Shown in pieces: positions 11,801-23,896 of a stretch of DNA of 64,000 bases. Under the pieces are notes generated by a model. It was not told the DNA's origin. It did not search any database and was given only the letters and a program-made list of their open reading frames with translations. The stretch covers positions 868,001 to 932,000 of the forward strand of contig CM018604.1 of NCBI GenBank assembly GCA_009192285.1, written 5' to 3'. Positions within the stretch are counted from its first letter, which is position 1; each line of letters begins with the position of its first letter. A program made the position numbers and the translations under genes. The DNA comes from Morchella semilibera. Taxonomy: Eukaryota > Ascomycota > Pezizomycetes > Pezizales > Morchellaceae.

Positions 11801-13794
11801 GTTTCCAGTGGCAAGTCTTTGAAGAACTGGGCCTCAACTGCAGGAGTAATGGTCTCGATAGATTTTCCCGTAACCTCAACATGTTCTTGTGAGGTTTCTA
11901 GAGTTATATTCGCTGGTACGTCATCTACGACAAGAGTCTCGACAGCAAGAACCTCGACGGCAAGAGCCTCGACGGCAAGGGTCTTGGCAGCAAGAGTCTC
12001 GACAGCAAGTGTCTCTACAGCAAAAGCCTCGACAGCAAGAGTCTCGATGGCAAGAGCTGGCGCTACTGCTATCTCCACCGGCTCGACCGTCACCTCTGCT
12101 TGGCCTTGCTCGATTGGCGGGGCTGTAGCAGTTGGTACAGTCTTATTAGTTTGAGACCCCTGAAGTTCACCAGACCTCTCGAGCTTAACAGCAAGCGGGG
12201 TCAAAACTGCTTTTGAGGCTTTGGTGGATTTAGGAGACCCGTTTTTTGCCTTCCGCGAATTTTTCTTGCGTGGCCTAGCCTTCAGAATCTTACAAACCTC
12301 CTGGGCAATCTCCTTCTCGCCCAGGATAGCGGGCGAGGATGATACCTTCTCAAGTTCCAGGGCCTCTTTGGCCCCATTAACGATAGGAGCTGGTTCCGTC
12401 ACAGCCTCAGTGGGTTGTTCACGGGGCTCTTGGCTAGTCTCGGGTTCTAATTTGACCTGTGCTTGGTCATTGGTCTTGCATTCAGGCCCTAAAACGGGTC
12501 CGGTGGCTGGTCCAACTGGAACTCTCACAATTTCACCCGTACTTTTGTCGTCCTTGGTTGAGTCTTTGAATTCTAAGGGCGTCGATACGACCTTCTTCCT
12601 CTTCTTCTTTTTCTTCTATTCACACATCCTAAGTAAGTACAAAATTTCGAATTAAAGGAGGTAGGTTACTTACAAGCTCTCCCATCTTGTACTCCTTTTC
12701 CAAGAATCCGAAGTCGGCCTTTTTTAAACTGACAGGTGTCGATTGCTTCATGCGTGACATGGCCTCTTTTGAAGCTCCCCACTCAATTTTTGGTCTTGAC
12801 AAGGAAGACTTCTCGATTGTTGTAATCGGAGCCTTGGCTTCCTCAGCTTCAATAATATCTGAGTCCTTCTACACAAGGACATTAGTTATCTTCAATGATC
12901 TTATAACTCAGGTTATAGTGACTTACTGATGGGCCAGCTTCACGGAGCTTCTCAATAAATGCATTGATGGAAATATTGGTCCTTTCGATGAAAGCAGCAT
13001 CAGTGCTGCCCTCTAGAGTCGCCTGTTTGCAAAAGTTAACTTGGCTTAATATGTTATTTTGACGAGTTTGTAAACTCACCAAGTACTTGTTGAGAATACT
13101 CTCCTGCAAACTAAATGATGCATCTTGGATGTCTTTGATAAAATTATCATCATCTAGAACCACAGGATTCGGCTGCAAAATATTAATTTCATCCAAGACG
13201 TGATCCTGGAGACAAGAGCCTTACAGGTTCTTTCGGCAATATATCCTCATACACGACGAGCTCACCCGCACTAGTAGCCCGATCCCTAGTGACTGATTTC
13301 TTCTTGAGGCCATCCTTCTTCTTTAGCGACTTACTCTCATTCTGCTTTTTGAGCTTTTCAGCCTCCTTCTCAGCAGAAGCAGTAGCAGCCTTTGCTTCGG
13401 CCCTCTCCTTGTCTTGCAACGCCCACACTTCAAGGATAGGGTCAAGAATACTTATCCTGTCCACCTGCAGCTTTCTAACAGGAAGTAGCCCTTTTTCCTT
13501 TTTCACTGTCCCAGAGACTCTATGAGGCCGATCTTCTTGATGAATTATCCTGATACTTTTATCAAATTGATTCTCTGCATCATTTTTATCATCGCCACAA
13601 AAGGTAGCAACAGCAGGAGCCCTCCTGAGCACAGAGATTGCGATGATGAACGCAAAGATTGAGATCACACTGAGTTCGATAGAATCCCATAGCGAAAGAT
13701 GGTTCGCGTGGATGATGGAGCCGATGAAAATCATCAGCAGGATGAGGAGTGGGGGAATTGCCCACGAGGGAAGGGTGGGTGTAAGATTCATCAT
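8879..13794 (-). CDS. Large N-terminally membrane-anchored, internally repetitive protein, function unknown
   Basis: I do not recognise this protein. The model has seven exons: 13794-13225, 13172-13080, 13022-12927, 12868-12674, 12615-9169 and 9103-8879 on either side of GT-AG introns of 52, 57, 58, 58 and 65 bp (six exons in total), giving 1541 residues with every phase consistent. Residues 11-30 and 36-57 form two hydrophobic helices, then a charged Lys/Glu/Ala-rich coiled-coil-like stretch. The long exon 12615-9169 opens with a basic cluster (KKKKKRKK) and is acidic and low in complexity, with three repeat families: a 5-residue ETLAV-type tandem (11930-12060), three copies of a block beginning QIMSE(D/N)L (10980-11170), and four looser blocks around TTNGIKLD / VNIDGMKVD / TIERMEVE (9480-9900). 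The C-terminus ends in RPRRRR. The last intron has a weak GTCAGC donor but a good TACTAAAC branch site; without it the protein stops at 9118. A membrane-tethered scaffold is a guess. Confidence 0.75.
11930..12060 (-). repeat. Coding minisatellite, 15-bp unit (ETLAV-type pentapeptide)
   Basis: Within the large repetitive gene, about eight to nine tandem 15-bp units encode variants of Glu-(Thr/Ala/Val)-Leu-Ala-Val. Units differ by point changes (ALAVE, AFAVE, TLAAK). The unit length is a multiple of three, so copy-number change keeps the frame. The flanking peptide ETLVVDDVP recurs about 130 bp downstream in the gene, which points to an older segmental duplication. Confidence 0.75.
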
Positions 13795-16405
13795 AAGTAG
13801 AGATTTCTATGGATGAAGAGGGAAATATTTGTATGAGGGGAAGATGAGAGTCCTGTCTTAGAGTATGTAGATTGTTGGAAAAGGGATGTTATGAGTTGCG
13901 GGGGGAGTGGTATTTGGGATGATGAGGATGAGGAAATGGAGAGAAGGAGAGAAGGTATTCTTTTGGACGTGGGGAAAGGTATGACGGCTGTTGGGCGCAA
14001 GCGTGCGCAAGAGAATAATTATATGGGTGTGTGGGTGCTAGTAGGACGCTGTAAACTACCCTATGGTTTTGTACCCATCGAGTTCAATTTGTAAACAACC
14101 TTTCCATTGGCCCCATGCCCATTCAATGGATGCTTGTACTGCACATGGCACCCACTCAAATACAATAAAAAAGCTTTCCCCCTTAAATGTAAATCTCTAC
14201 TTGCTTAATTTCAATAGTGATTATACCGATATCTGCATTCATGTATAAATTATCAATCAACTATATACCGATAGGCCCACTGGGTGATTTTCTGTGATCC
14301 ACGCCAAGATCGAGTGATGGATGGTGCTTCGTGCGTACGCATAACAATCAAGTTCGACGGTGCATTTTTATAGTGTGTTGCTTCTCTATAAACTGCTTTC
14401 AAGTACGTTGTTCCTGCTCTGCAGTGCATGCCACATGGGGCTCAAATATCAAGTCGCTGTCTTGCCTGCACAACGGGATGTAGTAGTACCCCCCGGCCCG
14501 TCTACTGCGACAATTCCTCGCTTCAAGCTTTCTTGAGCCCTGTACATCCAAGGGTCAACTGCATGTAGGCTCACTATATCTCTCCTTCGCGCTAATATAA
14601 CGGCATAGGTACATGTACCCAACCCTAATATAGACCCAACTCCAGGGCTTAGGGTCGGCCTCCGGCATGGACATTGCATCCACCCGTCATCCACCATATC
14701 GCCCAGCCAGTTGTGAGCAAGTGCACCTCAACGCCTTTGGCCCCCCATATTTTGTGATTCTGTCCAGGATATATATGTGTGGCCCAAATCTTTCTGCGTA
14801 GGTATTATAGAACTTGGTGGCCATATACCCATACCATTGTCCCATCCACAGTTGCAGTCCACGCGATGGACCGTCCAGAAGAAAGATACCCCGTAGGGGA
14901 TTCTTTCGATCTCTGGCAAGACCCGGGCCCTAGGGGGGGGGGGGGGTAGACCCCCCCACCAAAGTGTGTTGATACTCCCGCGCAAACAGCGGTGCGGGGC
15001 TGGATATATCGCTAGCCCCGTAGGAAGTACATGTATTTGCGAGCCTCATATCCCGCTCTGCCCCTCTAGCTGGGCACCCCTGTAAAGTGTTGGTTAGCCT
15101 TCATTCAAATACATGTAAGCATGTACGTGCATGTTATCTTAGACGATGGGCTGTGATGCACCCTCGATCCCCCACTTATGGCTGGGCACATGTAGTAGTT
15201 GTCAATGTACCTTTGTAGCCGGGGCGTTAGATACATGTATGAAGAACACGCTGCAATGTCAATCAATTAAGCGCCCTATGTAGGAGAGCCAAACTAAGAG
15301 ATACGTGGCCCTGCGCTTGAGAACACTTGGTAATAGTATTGTGGCCGATGCAGCGTTTGTGGCTACAATTATGTGTCCAGGGCAGATACAGTTGTAGTTA
15401 GTCCCGTTCCAAGATCTCAACGACTTGACATGTACAATCTTATTGCACGGCTTGGTTTCATACACGTATTTTATGGTGGCTATCACGTGCGCAATAATTC
15501 ATTTCTGAAGATGTCACAGTTCTTGTTGCATATATTTGAGCCCGGGGGGGGGGGGTTTAGAGCTTCTTGTACAGTGGGCGGCGGGTGGCAGGGAATGGCT
15601 CAGTGCGGGGAAGGTGCGGGTGCGGGGGTTCGAATGGGTATTTCAAAAAAAATGCAAAAACAAAGGGAGGGAGGAAACAAACCTATCACAGTACTTACCC
15701 TGAACTGTGATGCTACCAAACCCCACAGTAGCACATACTTACCGACTTACTAGGGACTTACCATACTCTCATGTCCATCCCCTTCCTAAAATACCAATTA
15801 ATCACACCATAACCTTCGGGTTGTAAATAGAGTAGATAGCAGCCAGGAGGGACCATTCACGTGATCGAGTGATTACTTGTGATGCGATATTAATGTACCC
15901 CCATTTGAAAGTCCACATCTTGACAAACATAAACTCAGATATCATGTACAGACCACTATCATGTCTAATCATACGCCTAGCGGTATACGGATCGATAATA
16001 TCTACTTTCCAGACAAGAGACCACAATTAGGCAGCAAAACATGTAGTAAAGGGCCTAGGATAGATTGGTGGCAGACCACTTTTTTTTTCTTTCACCATAG
16101 AGAGAATCTGCACATTCGTACCAAAATCAATTCCCGTGTTGTTGTGAAATCACCGAATGTGCATCAACCTCCGACACCCTAGATACATGTAGTTTGCTTA
16201 CATTTACATGCAGAGCGTAGATATTGTGGATGGAATCGATATATTTACCTTATGAGTCTACAGATGGCCTCACCGCACGTATTTATCTGGATGTTGCAGG
16301 ATCAGAGTTCATGATTCATTATTACTATTACATTAATGCTACATCATATTGTAGCTAATCTACAATCTACAGAGGCCCATTTCCCTCTGAATCCGTCTAT
16401 TAGCT
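13795..16405. other. Intergenic region, 2.6 kb
   Basis: This contains the promoter side of the large repetitive gene on its left. No gene is recognisable. It carries several TACATGTA sites (for example 14610-14617) and G homopolymers at 14933-14946 and about 15544-15555. Confidence 0.55.
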
Positions 16406-17983
16406 CTAGTCCTTATGCTTACTCCTAACCCTCATGTCATTTCTCTTCGGCGTAATTCTTACTGGCTCCATAAACCCATCTCTACGGATCCCTTTATACA
16501 TTTCATCCTCTCCACTCCCTTCCCGGCCCACCTCCGGCCTCGCACCAGTCCACTCATCGCCGCTCTTTCGGCCCTCCAAGTGATCATCATGCGCCAACCG
16601 TCTCCACCCCATCGTCTCTCCAAACCCGCCCTCACAGCGCTTCACCGTCCTCTGCACCACCTCCTGCTCGAACCCCGTCAGCGCCGCCACGCCAACGATA
16701 TTACTCCAGTCACGCAACCGCAACCTCGTCTGCCGCTTCTTCGCCCACTTCTTCGCAAGCTTTGGCAGCGCGCGCCCACGCCGCCGCCCCTGCTGCTGAG
16801 AGCGGCCTTGTGAGTCGTCATGTGCGTCGTCCGCTCGTGCTTGCTCCTCCTCCTCCTCCTCCTCCTCCTCCTCCTCGGTTTCGGTCATTGGCGTGACGCC
16901 CCGCTTCGGGAGCGTCCTCTGGCGCTGTGCTGCTTGCGGTTTCTTGTACCCGTTGACTTTCCGTCCCTTTCTTGGGCCCTCTTGCACGGCGGCGGCGGCG
17001 GTGACCGCCACTTTCTTCTCCTCTTTCTCCTCCTCCTTCATAAGTGCCTTTGCATACGTCCTTTCGTGGTACAGCCCAACTAGTAGAGCGTCCAGACGGC
17101 TGATGATATTCCGCACGACAGGTCTCAGCATATGTGTACTCACCTCCGCGTCCAGCACGGGTACCATTCCCTCCGCCTCGTCGCCCCTCGCCCTCAAGCG
17201 CTCCTTCCCCTCACGCAAGAACGCCGCCGTCAGCACCTCCTCCAGCATGCGGCTCGAGGCGGTGTCCTTCGCCGTCGCCGGCTCCCGCTTAACCTGCTCC
17301 TCATATGTGGCGGCGTCGATGTGGGAGCTGCGGGGCTGACTCTTGAGGCCGTGGAGTTTGTGCTCGGCCTCGTGCGGGACGTGGTGCGGCGGGTGCGGCC
17401 AGGACGTCCACGAGTTTGTGATGAAGCGCTTGCTCCGCGGGAGGAGGGCGTCGTCAGCGAGGCGGGAGGGGGAGTGGCGACGCTTGCGGCTGGCAGTGTC
17501 GGTGGACGAGTCTGAGGAGGAGGTGAATGCCGAGAGGCCTTGGCGCTTGATGAGATGGGCGGAATAGAGATGATTGGCGAGGGCGGAGTTGTGGTCGCGG
17601 TCGAGGGATGCGATCACGGCGTAGAAGTCGCGCACGGAGCGGCGAGTGTCGATGGTGTCGCCCCAGCGGTAGGGGACGTCGTCGTCGTCGTCGTCGTTTT
17701 CGTCTTCCAAGGGGGCGGCGGCGGCGGCATTGTCTTTGGTGGAATCACCTTCGGCCTCAGTTTCGAGGTCTGGGCCAGTTGGGAGGTCTTGTGTTTCTTC
17801 TTCCTCGTCGGGGGAGTATTGATCTTCGTCGTCGTCGGTGGGAGGTACCTGCTCAGTCTCAGAGCCGGGGTCAGAGATACTGAAGTCTGAGGGCTGATGA
17901 TCTGGTAATTCTTCTTCTTCTTGTTGTTCTGCTGCGGGGTCGTGATCAGAGGAAGGATCGTTGAAGATTGATCGGCGAGGCAT
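16406..17983 (-). CDS. RRN9: RNA polymerase I-specific initiation factor Rrn9-like
   Basis: The protein is likely the fungal Rrn9 subunit of the upstream activating factor, which binds the rDNA promoter and recruits the Pol I machinery in the nucleolus. It is a single exon of 525 residues with ATG at 17983. The N-terminal 95 residues are acidic and disordered. The Rrn9 domain follows at about residues 97-150, with WGDTIDTRRSVRDFYAVIA and then LANHLYSAHLIKR, the conserved helix pattern of the family. A second conserved block near residues 425-465 contains LRDWSNIVGVAALTGF and VVQRTVKRC, also typical of filamentous-fungal Rrn9. Between them lie polyglutamate (about residues 370-382) and basic stretches suited to nuclear localisation. 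Family assignment rests on motif recognition; the UAF role is known from yeast and inferred here. Confidence 0.82.
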   Translation of the reverse strand: MPRRSIFNDPSSDHDPAAEQQEEEELPDHQPSDFSISDPGSETEQVPPTDDDEDQYSPDEEEETQDLPTGPDLETEAEGDSTKDNAAAAAPLEDENDDDDDDVPYRWGDTIDTRRSVRDFYAVIASLDRDHNSALANHLYSAHLIKRQGLSAFTSSSDSSTDTASRKRRHSPSRLADDALLPRSKRFITNSWTSWPHPPHHVPHEAEHKLHGLKSQPRSSHIDAATYEEQVKREPATAKDTASSRMLEEVLTAAFLREGKERLRARGDEAEGMVPVLDAEVSTHMLRPVVRNIISRLDALLVGLYHERTYAKALMKEEEKEEKKVAVTAAAAVQEGPRKGRKVNGYKKPQAAQRQRTLPKRGVTPMTETEEEEEEEEEEEQARADDAHDDSQGRSQQQGRRRGRALPKLAKKWAKKRQTRLRLRDWSNIVGVAALTGFEQEVVQRTVKRCEGGFGETMGWRRLAHDDHLEGRKSGDEWTGARPEVGREGSGEDEMYKGIRRDGFMEPVRITPKRNDMRVRSKHKD

Positions 17984-19338
17984 TCTGGTGTTTTTTGTTC
18001 AATTGAGATGCATCGATGATCAGGGAGGTTGATATAAGATTTAGTTTGTTTCAGCCCGGGGCCTGGGAACGGGTTTTGACGCGTGCCAAGGCCATGCGCA
18101 TGCAGGGTCTGCAGTTACCACTTTCGGGTTTGTTACTAAATCAAATAAACATATGAGTATGAGTATGAGTATCTTTATGGCTTCTTTGTGAGACTGTTGA
18201 TTGATGTTATGTTTCGTTGTAGTATTTGAGTAGTATCTTGTCTTAAATCAATTGGCTTCAAAGAGGGTTGGTGAAAGCAATCGATCAATTCGACCATTAT
18301 GTGCATAGAGATATATATCGAGGGTGTTATAGCAGTACAGCGCACGCGTATGATGTATCTGTTATTATATATATATACATGTGCTGATGTAGCAATCGAT
18401 ATTCTAGAGCCATAGCATCTAACTCGTCGTGCCGTAAGTCTAGTTGAGTGTGGATTCAGGAACCTGCGTGCATATTTGAAAGTTCGATTCCAGGGTTTAG
18501 TGTTGGAAGATTCAATTGATCAAGTCCTGACCAAACTCTGAATAAAGAGGACAGGCCGGGAGGCTTTCTATGGGATGGCAGGTTAGCACACCTATGGTGA
18601 GAGACTAAATGATGTACTCTTGTGGGAGATTATAGAGTAGTACTTAGCTTACTATATGTACATAGTTCTGCCAGAAACAAGTGTAGGGACGCCGTTGGTG
18701 GTATCAATCACACTATCAATCAGCCAGCTTTGTGGAAGCTCAGGCAGGGATTGGTCTCCTGCAAAGGTGGGAGGGAGTTGATAGGCTTAGTTGGATGGTG
18801 GGCCTTCGAGCTCTTTCCCTTGCTGCTCTCCAGCGACAAAAGAAAAACCGGGGCAAATAACGCTATGTACATGTAGTTCCCATACTCAAGCACAAGCGTG
18901 AGAACGGCCTTAACTACCGGTGTGGGTGGTATGGGGAACGGGCAGGTTTTAGCACGAGGAAGCCCTCTTGGGCTTCCCGCTGACCAGCTGCGGAACAGTC
19001 ATGCCCGGTACTCCCACAAAACATACAAGTAAGTAGCTAGTTTCAGTTACGGCTGGGGGAGAGATGTGACTTAGTGTGCGTACGTGATTAGGTCAATCTC
19101 ATAATCACGGCACAAAAGAATCTGGCTATCCGTGCTTGCTGGTGCCTGTCCCCTCTCATACCCTACATCTTCTCCCACTTCTTTCTACACCTACCTCTTT
19201 TTCGTATCCTCCTTTCTCTCTCACATCTTCATCTCGACCTTCACCTTCATCGTAAAACATCTCTTGAGAATTGTACAGCCATCTTTCACACTAACTCTTT
19301 CTCCTTACACCTCCTGTTGTAACAAATCAAAAATAATA
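17984..19338. other. Shared intergenic region between divergent genes
   Basis: This separates the divergently transcribed Rrn9-like gene and the pseudo-phosphotransferase gene, so it should hold both promoters. A pyrimidine-rich stretch at about 19140-19330 directly precedes the ATG at 19339 and looks like a 5' leader. No gene is seen. Confidence 0.55.
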
Positions 19339-22300
19339 ATGCACATTCAACCACTTCCCTCTACTGAACAGGGCAAAAAAGCCGCTGCCTCCCCCACCCA
19401 AAATCCCCTCTCTATCTCATCTACCTCCTCTCATTCTATCACTGCTCCTCCTTCTCCATCCAGCTGCTCAGCAGATTCATCCCTCGAAGCAACTCCTACT
19501 GCTGCAAGAATCTCTGCTCCCATCATGGATATTTCAACACTTGAACCTACTGCCAATATTGCAGAATCTACAGGCAACGATAGTAGACCATCAACTGGTG
19601 ACTCTACTTCAACCATGAGTGATGATGGTTTTAGGATCATTGATACTTCACGCTACAGTGGTAAGTTCTACCTCTTTTTCTACTACTCGTTCTAGTATTT
19701 TAGTATTTAGTGTTAAGAGCTAATGGAAATGAGATATAGGTCCTCATGTTATGAGGCCACTCATTGAGGTCGTTTCTGATCAATTCAAGCCCACCCTTGA
19801 TGGGCACATTTTTTCACCGGAAGCTTCTGAATTTGTTCCGAGAGAGAACGGGGGCGAAAGTCCTCGTGATCATGGCCACGAAGTTGATACTCTCTCAGCC
19901 GCTGATGCTGGAGATTCCACTTTCTCCGTTGGTATCTCAGATATTGCTGTCGAGTTGAATGCCACATCCTCTACCCGCGCAACATCTGATCCTAACCCTC
20001 TTGATGGCCCTTCTGATAGCCACTCATCAGAAACTCGCTCGGTCGAGGGGTCATTTGATGGCACCAACGGCCCAGAATATTGGGACAACTTCAGGAGGAG
20101 TGCGCAGCGTAGTTCTCTCCCCCAGCTCTCACCCGATGAGCAATTTGAAACAAGGGAGGCGTGGGAGCGGCTCATTGCTCCCACCACAGCAGCTCAAACT
20201 GAAACTGATGATGAAAAAGACTATGATGGGTCTAACAAGAGGAACGATTCCTTGTCTTATGAGGAGCTTGAGACTGATGAGAGGTCAGACCTCTCGGTTT
20301 CGAATATCGACGAAACTGAGTATTTCGATACATATATTTCAGAAGAGGAGCAACGGGCCTATAAGCCTTTACCCCATCTCAGCATGGGTTCTAAACAAGA
20401 CCCAGTCATTGGATCTTTCCCCCCGAAGGGCAGCGTGGCCTCAAGTGAATCTGATACCGGGGAATCGTCAATTCAAGATCTTATCAACTCGATTAGTATT
20501 GAGAACATCGCCCGTCTCACAAGAGACCTCTATGGCGAATCCTTAGAGATATCAAATGACCGTATTGAATGCTCTGTAGACCCAAGCCCCAGGGTCGGTT
20601 CGAAGAATTTGCTTTACACCATTTCACTCACTAGCCAAAAGTATTTGAAGGAGGTACCAGCCAAATGGTTGGTGCGGATCCCGATCAATGCCAGGGACTT
20701 CACTGTTGCGGATAGCCTTTGGCTGGATAGTGATGTAAAGTCAATGTCATTCGTCTATAACCAAACGAGTATCCCCGTTGCTCGTATATATTCATACTCT
20801 TCGTACGACGACAACATTCTCGGGGTCCCCTACGTTGTCATGGACTGCATGAAGGGGAGCAAGGCAGACGATCTTTGGGGAACCTGGGGTGACGAAGAGA
20901 AGATTCGCTGCCTCTCCCAGTGTATTAAACACTTAAGTAGCCTAAAACTATATCCCTTCCAGAAAATCGGTGTACTAGGTGTTGATTATAACGAAAAACG
21001 GCTTTGTGTTCAAGGCCCGGTTGATCAACTCATGAATGGAGAGACAAGAGTCAATGGGCCATATAGTTCGTCAAAAGATTATCTTCTAGATATCTGGAAC
21101 ACAAAAATTATGGAGCTTAAGGACAACACCGATACTGAATCCATGAGGTCGAGAAACCATCTCGTGCTGCTAAAGCTATTGACCGAAACCCTTATCGAGT
21201 CAAAAACTGAAAAGTTTTATTTGTCCTTGCCTGAGCTTGGAGGAGGAAATGTTCTTGTTGATGTTTCAGGAAATATTACTGCCTTTGTTGGCTGGGAAAA
21301 AGTCATGATTCTTCCCAAGGATCTTGGCTACGCAAGATACCCTGAGTGGATTACTCAAGACTGGGTTCCTACTACCAAAAGTAAACAGTTTTCAAAAACA
21401 GACGCAAATAACATCCCTAGATACTTTGGGCTGCAGCTTTTTTCTGAGCTTAACCATAGCTCTGTGGCGGGAGGCTCTTCTGATAACGAGAGGTCACCCG
21501 AAGTCCTAAATGCCGCTGGGGATGCAATTGATGCTCATGAGGGCCCTGAAAACTACGACGAACTCCGCAACTCTTTGTATCCCGCACACGCAGACCTATC
21601 AAGTTTTGAGTCACAGGTTCAGGATTTCCCACTCGAAGTTCAAGATATTCAAGACTCACTTAACCATGCGGCTGGTTCGTCCGTAGAGACTACTTATGGA
21701 ACTGTTCCTAAGTATACTAAGCCCGAACACGGTGATAAACCGCTTGAGTATGAGCAACGGAAGTACAGACATGCGGAAGACAGCGGTAGCAGATCTTTTG
21801 GTGACATGAGGCGTCGTAATAAACGCGGGGATGCGACGCGTCAAACCCGTGAGCAAAGGACTTACAATACAGATGCCGAAATGCGTAAGGCCACAACCAG
21901 TCAAGATAAAGATAGAGTCCACAAAATCGCGAGATGGAACTCCCTTTCCGTTAAGCTGAGAAGGGACGAAATTACCCAAAAGGAGGATAGAAGGAAGGCA
22001 TGGGAATCAAAGCCGGAAGCAGAAAAGGCCGCCGCGATTGAGCAGGCATACACCCTACCACCGGTAGTTGAAACTTTCAAGAAGGTTGTTATAGGGCCAG
22101 ATCAAACAAGGAGGCTCGTCAAAGTCGTCAAGACTGATAGAGCCCACTCTGCCACCGTTGCCGATGAGATGGCCCGATATAGAGCCATTTATGATGATAT
22201 CGTGTTTAAAAGGTCTATTGAGGATTCTGTAGCCACAAAAGAGTCGCTTGTTTCTAGTGCTCTACATATTGCCCTAAAGGATGACTACCTTAGGTCACAT

Positions 22301-22729
22301 GTTATTCCGAAATTGGCTAAACAGGTCTTTGGTGAGGATATCAGGTCGGATATCCTGACAATGGTCGGGAATTCCTCATGGGCAAAAAGTCTACTTTCAA
22401 AACTCGACGAACAGAGAAACGCCAACTCCAAGAGGGCACAACCCGAGACCAAGGTTACTAAGCCACACGATCTGTATGCACATTATATCTACATCGTCGA
22501 GATTATCTTTCTCCTGGGTATTCTGGGAATCTCCTGGGTGAGTTTTCCCTCAAAGTTTCTTTTTTCCCTTTTCTGCTACTATGGCTAATCTACCAAGCAG
22601 TATTATCTCGATATTACCTTATATCGTTTCACCATAATGTCAAAAGTTGTGTCAAAAGTTGTCACTTCGCTTGTTCTAGCGACTGCCGTTTTTTTGTTTC
22701 TTCGTGCCCTCTTTGCTCGTGAGAAATAG
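19339..22729 (+). CDS. Membrane-anchored protein with degenerate aminoglycoside-phosphotransferase-like domain
   Basis: Three exons, 19339-19660, 19740-22537 and 22601-22729, with introns of 79 and 63 bp, give 1082 residues. Residues 1 to about 340 are Ser/Thr/Asp/Glu-rich and disordered. A phosphotransferase (APH/ChoK)-like fold spans about 350-650: WLVRIPI marks the N-lobe strand, PYVVMDCMKG the hinge, and LPELGGGNVLVD followed by ITAFVGWEKV the catalytic loop region. In active enzymes that loop is H-x-D-x-x-x-x-N and the metal site is a D-(W/F). Here His is Leu, catalytic Asp is Glu, and the metal Asp is Gly, so catalysis is doubtful. A charged helical region (about 740-1000) follows, then two hydrophobic segments near residues 1020-1042 and 1060-1078, the second about five residues from the end. 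The layout suggests a tail-anchored or hairpin-anchored scaffold. Its role is unknown. Confidence 0.8.
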
Positions 22730-23896
22730 GTTGCCCAGTTTTAGGTAATCCTCTACTGATAGGTGGGTCCTAAAACCTAAACTTTATGTTTTTTACACTT
22801 CTTTTTACTTTGCAGTACAAGTTTACGATGTCATTCATGATCTTTCATTTAAGTTTTTCCCCCTTTCCTTTCCTGGGGCAATAACTACCATTTCAATAGC
22901 TTCTTCAAAAGACTTTCCTTTTTCTTTTTTCGATTTCACCACTTGCTTCTCCTTTTTTTGTTTGAGAATGGTTGTGGGGGTATGCCATATAACGTTAGCC
23001 CAGTCATTAGTACTGGTACTGGGAATGAGTTGTGTGGAATCATGTCGAGTGATGTTTCATGTCTGGCGCAGAAACTATGGCCGTGTCACTTGTGTTGTTG
23101 TGATAGTAGGGGACGAAAAGGGGTATAGAACATATTCATGTCGGGGGAGAAGCTTGTTAGGTTGTGATGGAAAATAAGCTACTCATAGGAACAAAAAGTC
23201 AATGCGGACGGAGGGGTTAAATAGGTAGAAAGCAAAGAAAAGATTCTACCCTTTGACCTGCGTCCATAGCAAGAAAGACATAGAGACGTGAATCATGGTA
23301 ATGCAGCGGTGCCGTTTTCTTCATCCGGCCTCAGGCTTGCAACAAGTGGGTAGAATAAATATGGGGAATCAAGGACACACGAGGTTTCGGGAGTGATGTT
23401 TGTGGCTGGTCACGCATAGGGAGCTTGAGCCGTAAAGGGGGGGTGGGGGCAAAATTCCCATATACAAAAGTGCCCTAAAGTGATATTTTTCGCCCTTGGG
23501 CCGCGTTGGTCAGGTCGCTCGGTACACACGAAGAGGAGAAAAAAAGATAGATATCGTTCTAACCAACCGACCAGCGCCTTGGTTTGGAATTATATGGTAT
23601 TGTAGCTAGCTACTGATTTAATATTTAGGCTTACTTGCAGCCTGCCTGCCCACAAACGTAGTCACTATTGAAAGTTAAGTATGTTGTTTTTTGTGCACAT
23701 TGCGCCCCATGACGATACCGTAAACCAACCAACAACCAGTCCAGTCAGAAAAAAAAAGATTTAAAAAAAACCTAAAAGAAAAAAAACGAGAGACCCCACT
23801 CAGAGCAAACAGAAGAGAGGAAAAGAAAAAAAAGAACAAAACTTAGACAAAAAGCCAATCGACATAAGAAAAACAATCAAGATAAAAAAAAACATC
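22730..23896. other. Intergenic region between convergent genes
   Basis: This is the 3' side of both the pseudo-phosphotransferase (plus) and the cupredoxin (minus) genes. It is T-rich near 22780-22960 and A-rich near 23745-23890, as expected for opposed 3' UTRs. No gene is recognisable. Confidence 0.55.

Noticed and set aside
9134-12655. Several plus-strand open frames opposite the large repetitive gene
   Set aside because: They are antisense shadows of a GC-biased repetitive coding exon and share its repeats in mirrored form.
16820-17890. Plus-strand open frames opposite the Rrn9-like gene
   Set aside because: Low-complexity Leu, Gly/Val and Arg runs that mirror the polyglutamate and acidic codons of the minus-strand gene.
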